This document shows positions 6,353 to 11,531 of a stretch of 11,531 bases of DNA, piece by piece (the first letter of the stretch is position 1; each line of letters begins with the position of its first letter). A model generated the notes under the pieces. That model was given only the letters and a program-made list of their open reading frames with translations. It had not been told where the DNA came from and ran no database searches. Source of the stretch: Actinomycetospora sp. (lineage in GTDB: Bacteria > Actinomycetota > Actinomycetes > Mycobacteriales > Pseudonocardiaceae). The stretch lies in contig JAICLN010000092.1 of assembly GCA_025925615.1 (NCBI GenBank), positions 1-11,531 of the forward strand, read 5' to 3'. The translations under genes and the position numbers were made by a program.

Positions 6353-7885
6353 GTGACCACGACCCCCGGTTCTCCCGACGACCCCGCGGCGGACGACCCC
6401 GCCGACGGCGCCGTCGCCACTGCGCCCGACCCCGGCGAGGACTTCTCCGCCGACCGCCGCTTCTTCGGCCATCCGCTCGCGCTCGCCAACCTGTTCTCGG
6501 TCGAGCTGTGGGAGCGCTTCAGCTTCTACGGCATGCAGGCCGTGATGACGCTGTACCTGTACTACAGCGTCGTCCCCGACGGCGGGCTCGGCCTCGACAA
6601 GGGCGAGGCCACCAGCATCATCGGCGCCTACGGCGGGATGGTGTACCTCGCGTGCGTCGCGGGCGCCTGGGTCTGCGACCGGGTGCTCGGCGCGGAGCGC
6701 ACGTTGTTCTTCTCGGCGTGCGTGGTGATGCTCGGCCACATCGCGCTGGCCGTGCTGCCGGGTCTCGGTGGCGTGGCGGTGGGCCTCGTGCTCGTGGCCC
6801 TCGGTTCCGGCGGGGTGAAGACCTCGGCGACGTCGGTCGTCGGGTCGCTCTACCGCCGCGACGACCCCCGTGCCGACGCCGGCTTCTCGATCTTCTACAT
6901 GGGCGTCAACATCGGCGCCCTGGTCGGCCCGCTGCTGACCGGGCTCGCCCGGACGACGCTGGGCTTCCACTACGCGTTCGGGCTGGCCGCGATCGGGATG
7001 GCCATCGGTCTCGGGATCTACGCGACCGGACGCCGGAACCTCCCGGTCACCGCCTCGGTGGTGCCCAACCCGCTGACCGCCGGCGCCTGGGTCCGCCCGG
7101 TGGTCGGTGTCGTGGCCGCGGCCGTCGTCGTGGTGCTCCTGTTCGTCTTCGGGGTCCTCACCCCGGACAACCTCTCGACCGCCGTCGCGGTCGTCGTCGC
7201 CCTCATCGCGATCGGGCTCTTCGTCCTCCTGCTCACCAGCGGGCGGGTCACCGCCGAGGAGCGCAGCCGCGTGCGCTCGTTCATCCCGATGTGGCTGGGC
7301 AGCGTGGTGTTCTGGTCGCTGTTCCAGCAGCAGTTCACCGTGGTCGAGCTCTACGCCGACGAGCGTCTGGACCGGATGCTCGGTGGTTGGGAGATGCCCA
7401 CCGAGTTCGTCAACTCGCTCGAGCCGTTCTTCGTCATCGTCCTGGCCCCGCTGTTCGCGCTGCTGTGGACCAAGCTCGGCACCCGGGCGCCGTCGACGCC
7501 GGTGAAGTTCGCGATCGGCGCCGGGGGCATGGGCGTCGCGTTCCTGCTGTTCCTGCCCTGGGCGGGCGGGACCGGCAACACCACCCCGGTGCTCGCGATC
7601 GTGCTCATCCTGCTGGTGTTCGCGCTGGCGGAGATGAACCTGTCCCCGGTCGGGCTCTCACTGTCGACCCGCATCGGTCCGCGCCTCTTCCGGTCCCAGA
7701 CGGTGGCACTGTTCTACCTGTCGATCTCCCTCGGCTCGGCCCTCGCGGGGACCCTGGCCGGGTTCTACGACCCCTCGGTGGAGGGCACCTACTTCACCAC
7801 CCTCGGCGTCGTGGCCCTCGTCCTCGGCGGGGTCCTGTTCGCCCTGTCACCGTGGATCCGCCGGGCGATGCGCGGGGTGCGCTGA
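6353..7885 (+). CDS. POT-family proton-coupled oligopeptide transporter
   Basis: A 510-residue (from GTG 6353) major facilitator protein of the PTR2/POT family, which imports di- and tripeptides with protons. Seen: FFGHP just before the first helix (37-41), the ELWERFSFYG motif (51-60) matching the ExxER proton/peptide motif, Lys156 in GSGGVKTS where the family has a conserved Lys, and the second PTR2 signature FSIFYMGVNIGALVGPLLTG (178-197). AEMNLSPVGLSL (426-437) carries the helix-10 Glu. About 14 membrane segments are expected. Helix 7 reads FWSLFQQQ (320-327), where many bacterial members have FWALFEQ, so an acidic residue seems replaced by Gln. The N-terminal 30 residues are Asp/Pro-rich and not conserved. 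Start is uncertain: GTG 6272 would add 27 residues, and neither codon has a strong ribosome binding site. The gene is likely monocistronic. Confidence 0.9.
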   Translation: MTTTPGSPDDPAADDPADGAVATAPDPGEDFSADRRFFGHPLALANLFSVELWERFSFYGMQAVMTLYLYYSVVPDGGLGLDKGEATSIIGAYGGMVYLACVAGAWVCDRVLGAERTLFFSACVVMLGHIALAVLPGLGGVAVGLVLVALGSGGVKTSATSVVGSLYRRDDPRADAGFSIFYMGVNIGALVGPLLTGLARTTLGFHYAFGLAAIGMAIGLGIYATGRRNLPVTASVVPNPLTAGAWVRPVVGVVAAAVVVVLLFVFGVLTPDNLSTAVAVVVALIAIGLFVLLLTSGRVTAEERSRVRSFIPMWLGSVVFWSLFQQQFTVVELYADERLDRMLGGWEMPTEFVNSLEPFFVIVLAPLFALLWTKLGTRAPSTPVKFAIGAGGMGVAFLLFLPWAGGTGNTTPVLAIVLILLVFALAEMNLSPVGLSLSTRIGPRLFRSQTVALFYLSISLGSALAGTLAGFYDPSVEGTYFTTLGVVALVLGGVLFALSPWIRRAMRGVR

Positions 7886-7888
7886 CGA

Positions 7889-8908
7889 TCAGCCGAGGTT
7901 CTGCGTCGCGAAGGTGTCGCACTTCGTGGCGTCGCCGGTGGTGAACCCCGTGGTCAGCCACTTCTGACGCTGCGCCGAGGAGCCGTGGGTGAACGAGTCG
8001 GGAGTGACCGTCCCGCCGCCGAGCTTGCCCTGGATGTAGTCGTCGCCGATGCGCTGGGCGGCGTCGACGGCGCTCGCGAGGTCGGCCCGGGTCACGTCGG
8101 AGATCAGGGCCGGCTTCCCGTTCGCGGGCTGCGACGCGTGGTTCATCCAGACCCCGGCGTAGCAGTCGGCCTGCAGCTCGAGGCGCACCGAGTCCGAGGC
8201 CGCTCCCTGCCGGGAGCGGACCTTCGCCTCGGTGCCGAGGAGGTCCTGCACGTGGTGGCCGTACTCGTGGGCGAGGACATAGGCGTTGACGAGCGGCCCG
8301 CCCTCGGCGCCGAACTGGTTCTTGAGCTGGTCGTAGAAGCTCAGGTCGATGTACACGAGCTTGTCGCCGGGGCAGTAGAACGGCCCGGCGCTGGAGTCCG
8401 CGCTGCCGCAGCGGGTGTTCACCGAGCCGGTGAAGAAGACGGTGTCGACGTTCTGGTAGCGCGGTGCCGCCCCGCGCACGGTCGACGCGACCTGCTGGTA
8501 CCCGCCCCCGGACCAGTAGCCCTGGATCGAGTTGATGTCGGCCACGATCGCGCAGTCGAGCTTCGAGTTCGCGTCCTTGCCGGTGCGGCACTCGCTCGCG
8601 AGGTCGGAGGTCCCGGCCCGCCCGGAGCCGCCCGGGTCACCGAACCCGCCCGCCGCCGACTGGTTCTGCGCCGACGTCCCGCCCCCGCCGAGGTACTGCA
8701 CCGCGACGAACCCGACGATCGCCACGACGATGACGATCCAGCTCGCCTTCCCGCTGCGGCCCCGGAACAGGAAACCGATCAGCAGCGGCAGCAGCCCGCC
8801 GCCGAGCCCACCACCACCCAGGCCGCCGAACCCGGCCGGGCCGCCGCCCTCACCGCGGTTGTCGGTGACCTCGGACGTGTCGACCTGGGCGTCGTCGTCG
8901 TAGCGCAT
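7889..8908 (-). CDS. Neutral zinc metallopeptidase, YpfJ type, membrane-anchored
   Basis: A 339-residue protein of the YpfJ/Zn_peptidase family (Pfam PF04228, cited from memory). It starts with an acidic head, a glycine-rich stretch (21-38), then hydrophobic stretches at about 39-48 and 57-73, the latter a clear membrane anchor. The catalytic part shows LAHEYGHHVQD (212-222), giving the HExxH zinc site with His214, Glu215 and His218. It is followed by LELQADCYAG (243-252), whose Glu244 is the probable third ligand, and THGSSAQRQKWLTTG (307-321). Cysteines at 107, 119, 168, 179, 249 and 330 suggest disulfides and an extracytoplasmic location. Start ATG 8908 has gaggga ten bases upstream. Longer in-frame extensions upstream lack a ribosome binding site and run into the spacer. 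Substrates of this family are poorly known. The stop lies 3 bp from the convergent peptide transporter stop. Confidence 0.92.
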   Translation of the reverse strand: MRYDDDAQVDTSEVTDNRGEGGGPAGFGGLGGGGLGGGLLPLLIGFLFRGRSGKASWIVIVVAIVGFVAVQYLGGGGTSAQNQSAAGGFGDPGGSGRAGTSDLASECRTGKDANSKLDCAIVADINSIQGYWSGGGYQQVASTVRGAAPRYQNVDTVFFTGSVNTRCGSADSSAGPFYCPGDKLVYIDLSFYDQLKNQFGAEGGPLVNAYVLAHEYGHHVQDLLGTEAKVRSRQGAASDSVRLELQADCYAGVWMNHASQPANGKPALISDVTRADLASAVDAAQRIGDDYIQGKLGGGTVTPDSFTHGSSAQRQKWLTTGFTTGDATKCDTFATQNLG

Positions 8909-8987
8909 CGTCGGCTGGTCCCTCGGGTCCGTGTACGGAACCCGACGATCCTGTCGCAGTCGGCACGCGTTGGGCACTCCGACCCGG

Positions 8988-9143
8988 TCACGAGCGGTAG
9001 TTCTTGCGGCTCTCCCACGTCCGGCGCATGTCGGCCCGGGCACGCCGGGCCTCGGCGCTCCACCGCCCGAGGAAGAATCCCCCGAACGCCCCCGCACCCA
9101 CGAGCAGCCACATCGCCTCGGTCACGCCAGACCCCCCGGTCAC
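8988..9143 (-). CDS. Small single-pass membrane protein (51 residues), function unknown
   Basis: The short frame from GTG 9143 is supported by a strong ribosome binding site, gaggga at 9156-9151, seven bases before the start. The product has one membrane helix (about residues 11-25, MWLLVGAGAFGGFF) followed by a basic, helical, cytoplasm-facing tail rich in Arg and Ala (RWSAEARRARADMRR, 27-41). It ends KNYRS. A GTG at 9125 and an ATG at 9113 are possible later starts in the same frame. The Gly-x-x-x-Gly-like pattern in the helix could allow helix packing. It lies 79 bp upstream of the metallopeptidase gene on the same strand, so the two could share a transcript. No family is recognised. Confidence 0.62.
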   Translation of the reverse strand: MTGGSGVTEAMWLLVGAGAFGGFFLGRWSAEARRARADMRRTWESRKNYRS

Positions 9144-9200
9144 CGACACATCCCTCGTCTCAGGAGTAGCACGACGCTGTCGGCCGTCCGGGAAAGTTGC

Positions 9201-9213
9201 GACGCTCGGCGTC
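9201..9213 (-). terminator. Possible weak terminator after the DUF4185 gene
   Basis: gacgc-tcg-gcgtc forms a 5-bp stem with a three-base loop 31 bp beyond the DUF4185 stop codon. On the minus strand it is followed by gcaactttccc, only a short T-run. Placement fits a terminator but the stem is short, so this is tentative. Confidence 0.22.
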
Positions 9214-9244
9214 AGGGCTTCGGCCGACTGCCGGGTCGAGCGGG

Positions 9245-10717
9245 TCAGGGAGAGGAACCCGACGCCGCTGCCGCCGGCGCGGGTCCCGACGACGAGGTGG
9301 TCACGGCCGACGTCGTCGTGGGGGCGACGGCGGCCTCCGTCGGGGTCGTCGTCGGGGTGGCCGAGGACGACGGGGGTGGCGTCGAGGTGGCCGAGGACGA
9401 CGGGGGTGGCGTCGAAGTGGCCGCGGCGGCCTGCGGGAGCGGGGGCGCGGAGAGCGACGGCGAGCGGGCCGGGACGGACTTCGGCAGCACCGCGGCCGGC
9501 ACCGACGCACCGGCCGGGAGCACCGAGAGCCGGGTCTTCATGAGCTCGACGCGGTAGGTCGTGAACTGCGAGATCGTGAACCACAGGTCGGGCCCGTCGG
9601 TCCAGCGCGGGGTCAGGTAGGGCGCGTACGCCTTCGGGAAGTCCTTCGTCGTGGTGACGACCTGCGCCGGCCCCCACGGTCCGGTCGGCGCGGGCGCGGT
9701 CCGGAGGACGATCTCCCCGGTGTCGTCGACCAGGTACATCATGATCCACCGCTGGTAGTACGACGACCAGCGCACCGACAGCTCGCCGACCGGTCCCTCG
9801 ACCACCGGCACCGCGTTGGTCTCCCCCGCCACCCAGCCGGTGCCGTTCCAGTAGCGGTAGGCCGCGGCGTCGGTGAGCGACGCGGCGGGGACCTTCGCCA
9901 GCGAGAGGTCGCCGTAGCGGCCGCCGGGGATGCCGTAGACGTACACGGTGTCGCCGGGCGTGGACCCGGCCGGGACCGGCGCCTTCGGGTCGTCCGGGCC
10001 GCCGGGGCGCACGTAGGCGACCTGGCCGAACTTCGAGTTCGCGGGCCAACGGGCACTCGGCTGGTCCTTCCACGTGACGCCGCCGTCGCTCGAGCTGGCG
10101 ATGCCCGAGCCGGTCAGCCGCCAGTGGCCGGGCTGGTCGAACGACTGCACGGACATGTACTGGAGGTTCATCGTGGCGTTCTTCGGCCCGGTCGCGATCC
10201 CGTAGGTCGGGATGACCGTCTCCTGGACGCCCTTGACCTTCTTCGAGGCGATGAGCTCCTTCGCGTGCCCCGGCCGGTCGGTGATCATCCCGCGGAAGCG
10301 CAGGCCCGCGGCCGGCGACGCCGGGGGGTCGATCGAGGCGATGACGTTGGAACGCCAGTCGACGTGGGGCACCGAGTAGAAGTCGGACGCCGGCGGCCCG
10401 CCGAAGGTGTCGCCGAAGGTCATCGCCATCCGCGGGCCGACCATGAACATGTGGCCGAGGTCGGTGCCCTCCACCCCCCACCGCTTGCCGGTGTCGTTGA
10501 TCGACCCGGTGCCGATGAGGTCGGCGACCTTGGCGGTCGCACTGCGCTGCACCGCGACCGGCTCGCTGCCCGTCGGGGCGGCGGCGACCGGCAGCACCGG
10601 GACGGGAGCGGCCAGCGCGGCCTGCCCGACGGTGAACACGACGACCGCCACCATGACGGCGACGAGCGCGGCGACGCGGTGACCAGTACGCCCGGTCGGA
10701 CGAGTTTGAACCCCCAT
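9245..10717 (-). CDS. Secreted DUF4185-domain protein, possible endo-D-arabinanase (GH183-like)
   Basis: A 490-residue exported protein with an N-terminal signal sequence (basic head, hydrophobic 15-36, likely cut near AALAAP at 33-38). A DUF4185-type domain (about 60-400) follows. Visible signposts are GTDLGHMF (84-91), FGDTFGG (101-107), WRSNVIASID (121-130), GVTWKD (213-218), GPWGP (346-350) and FTISQF (380-385). Together they suggest a beta-propeller-like fold. From memory, some DUF4185 proteins of mycobacteria and relatives were shown to be endo-D-arabinanases (CAZy GH183) that cut cell-wall arabinan. Asp86 and Asp103 are candidate catalytic residues, by inference only. The last 80 residues are Ala/Ser/Thr/Pro-rich with a doubled STPPPSSSAT unit, a flexible tail typical of wall-exposed proteins. 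No sorting motif is seen. ATG 10717 lacks a ribosome binding site but follows a -10-like element closely. Confidence 0.8.
   Translation of the reverse strand: MGVQTRPTGRTGHRVAALVAVMVAVVVFTVGQAALAAPVPVLPVAAAPTGSEPVAVQRSATAKVADLIGTGSINDTGKRWGVEGTDLGHMFMVGPRMAMTFGDTFGGPPASDFYSVPHVDWRSNVIASIDPPASPAAGLRFRGMITDRPGHAKELIASKKVKGVQETVIPTYGIATGPKNATMNLQYMSVQSFDQPGHWRLTGSGIASSSDGGVTWKDQPSARWPANSKFGQVAYVRPGGPDDPKAPVPAGSTPGDTVYVYGIPGGRYGDLSLAKVPAASLTDAAAYRYWNGTGWVAGETNAVPVVEGPVGELSVRWSSYYQRWIMMYLVDDTGEIVLRTAPAPTGPWGPAQVVTTTKDFPKAYAPYLTPRWTDGPDLWFTISQFTTYRVELMKTRLSVLPAGASVPAAVLPKSVPARSPSLSAPPLPQAAAATSTPPPSSSATSTPPPSSSATPTTTPTEAAVAPTTTSAVTTSSSGPAPAAAASGSSP
9357..9416. repeat. 30-bp tandem repeat, two copies, inside the DUF4185 gene
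   Basis: The 30-bp unit at 9357-9386 is repeated at 9387-9416 with a single difference at the last base, and seven more matching bases follow. It encodes the doubled STPPPSSSAT-type motif in the Ser/Pro-rich tail and keeps the frame. The near identity at DNA level points to recent slippage or duplication. Confidence 0.85.
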
Positions 10718-10725
10718 GTGGGCGC

Positions 10726-10731
10726 ACGCTA
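10726..10731 (-). promoter_or_regulatory. Candidate -10 element for a leaderless DUF4185 transcript
   Basis: On the minus strand tagcgt fits the actinobacterial -10 pattern TANNNT and ends eight bases before the ATG at 10717. Transcription would then begin at or beside the start codon, which agrees with the absence of a ribosome binding site. No good -35 hexamer is seen 16-18 bases upstream. Confidence 0.3.
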
Positions 10732-10875
10732 GGAACGGAACCGGACAGGACGGGCTCGCGCCACGCCCGATCACCCACAGGTGTCCCAGGGACCACCCGA
10801 GTACCCGTCGCCCGGTCCGGCATGATCACGGAACGCCGATCCCGACCCCGCCTCGCCCCCTCGGAGCACCCGTCC

Positions 10876-11531
10876 GTGAACGCCACACCCCCCGCCCCCC
10901 GGATCGACGCCGCGGCGCTGGCTGCGCTCGTGCGCCCCGGCGCCCGCATCGCGGTCGCCGACGGCTGCGGGACGCCGCGGGCCGCGTTCGGGGCACTCTC
11001 GGCCCTCGCCCGCGAGCGGGGGGACCTGCGCCTGCTGCTCGGCTGGATGCCCGCGGTCCCCGAGGGCCTCGACCTCGCCGCCTTCGCCGACGCCCGCACC
11101 GTCATGTCCGGCTGGGGTCTGCGCGCGGGGGTCGCGGACGGCCACGTCCGGGCGGTGCCGGTCCGGTTGTCGGCCACGCCCGCCCTGGTCACCGGCGCGC
11201 TGCGCCCCGACCTGCTGCTCGTCGGCGCCGCCCCGGACCCGCGTGGGCTGGTGCTCGGCAGCGAGGTGTCCTGGCTGCGGGCGGTCGTCGACGCCGGCGT
11301 CCCACTCGCGGTGGTGGTCGACGAGGCGCTCCCCCGCGCCGCCGCCGGCGCACCGCTGCCCGAGGACCGCACCCACGTCGTCGGGCACGTCCACCTCGGA
11401 CCGGAGGAGATTGCGGGCGCGGCCGAGCCCACCGCGGAGCACCGCGCGATCGGCCGCCACGTCGCGGGCCTGCTCCCCGAGGGCGCCCGGTTGCAGTGGG
11501 CGCCGGGCCAGCTCGGGGCCGCCGTCGTCGC
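10876..11531 (+). CDS. Acetyl-CoA hydrolase / CoA-transferase family protein (5' part only)
   Basis: A frame from GTG 10876 stays open for 218 codons to the window edge, so it has no stop here. The product resembles the N-terminal half of acetyl-CoA hydrolase/4-hydroxybutyrate CoA-transferase family proteins. ALVRPGARIAVADGCGTPRA (residues 17-36) matches the glycine-rich nucleotide-side opening of that family. LRPDLLLVGAAPDPRGLVLG matches the D-L-L...P-D-x-x-G stretch in the first domain, and AVVVDEALPRAAAG matches the region that usually reads V-E-N...P. Such enzymes hydrolyse acyl-CoA or swap CoA between carboxylates. The catalytic Glu of the family lies in the C-terminal half, beyond this window, so activity cannot be judged. 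A ribosome binding site, ggag, lies nine bases upstream of GTG 10876. An in-frame ATG at 10822 lacks one. The gene is divergent from the DUF4185 gene. Confidence 0.75.
   Translation, partial: MNATPPAPRIDAAALAALVRPGARIAVADGCGTPRAAFGALSALARERGDLRLLLGWMPAVPEGLDLAAFADARTVMSGWGLRAGVADGHVRAVPVRLSATPALVTGALRPDLLLVGAAPDPRGLVLGSEVSWLRAVVDAGVPLAVVVDEALPRAAAGAPLPEDRTHVVGHVHLGPEEIAGAAEPTAEHRAIGRHVAGLLPEGARLQWAPGQLGAAVV

Noticed and set aside
3437..6970. A 1177-residue open frame on the minus strand
   Set aside because: It runs out of frame through the permease and antisense to two plus-strand genes. No recognisable domain, so it is an artefact of scarce stop codons.
10822..10875. ATG 10822 as the start of the CoA-transferase gene
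   Set aside because: It is in frame but lacks a ribosome binding site, and the 18 extra residues are Arg/Pro-rich. GTG 10876 has a well-spaced ggag.
8988..11432. An 814-residue minus-strand frame ending in the small membrane protein
   Set aside because: Only its last 51 residues look real, with their own ribosome binding site. The rest is a shadow of the DUF4185 gene and antisense to the CoA-transferase gene.
1..11531. A novel defence, mobile or biosynthetic system
   Set aside because: All full genes fit known housekeeping, transport or envelope families, directions alternate, and no recombinase, nuclease, toxin, synthase or phage gene is present.

Overview
The window is very GC-rich with strong G/C third-position bias and many GTG starts. 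Its gene families (actinobacterial GT39 glycosyltransferase, LctP lactate permease, YpfJ-type metallopeptidase, DUF4185 protein) point to an actinobacterium. Pseudonocardiales is my best guess, at low confidence, because nothing here fixes the genus. I see no phage, transposase, CRISPR, tRNA or rRNA signature, and the region reads as ordinary chromosome.

Layout from left to right. (1) The 5' part of a minus-strand membrane-anchored or exported protein of unknown function runs off the left edge (1-321). (2) A 322-502 spacer holds two tandem 72-bp units, each with a long near-perfect hairpin. (3) Two minus-strand membrane protein genes follow: a GT39 glycosyltransferase (503-2488) and a long TspO/MBR-like protein (2605-3417). 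(4) A plus-strand lysozyme-like, single-pass membrane protein (3521-4441) diverges from the TspO-like gene. It converges on a minus-strand L-lactate permease (4438-6144), and the two stop codons overlap. (5) A divergent spacer with an inverted repeat separates the permease from a plus-strand POT-family peptide transporter (6353-7885). (6) That gene converges, 3 bp apart, on a minus-strand neutral zinc metallopeptidase (7889-8908), preceded on the same strand by a 51-residue membrane protein gene (8988-9143). (7) A secreted DUF4185 protein lies on the minus strand (9245-10717). (8) The first 218 codons of an acetyl-CoA hydrolase/CoA-transferase family gene run off the right edge on the plus strand (10876-11531).

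Nearly every product is a membrane, exported or cell-wall-facing protein. These are uptake systems (lactate, peptides), envelope sugar transfer (GT39), possible wall cleavage (lysozyme-like protein, DUF4185) and extracytoplasmic proteolysis. Gene orientation flips repeatedly, so most genes are probably single transcription units. The only plausible co-transcribed pairs are TspO-like to GT39 (116-bp gap) and small membrane protein to metallopeptidase (79-bp gap). No gene exceeds its family's expected role, and I found no convincing new multi-gene system. The items that most deserve a second look are the tandem hairpin repeat, the DUF4185 protein and the anchored lysozyme-like protein. No stretch longer than about 180 bases lacks a gene.
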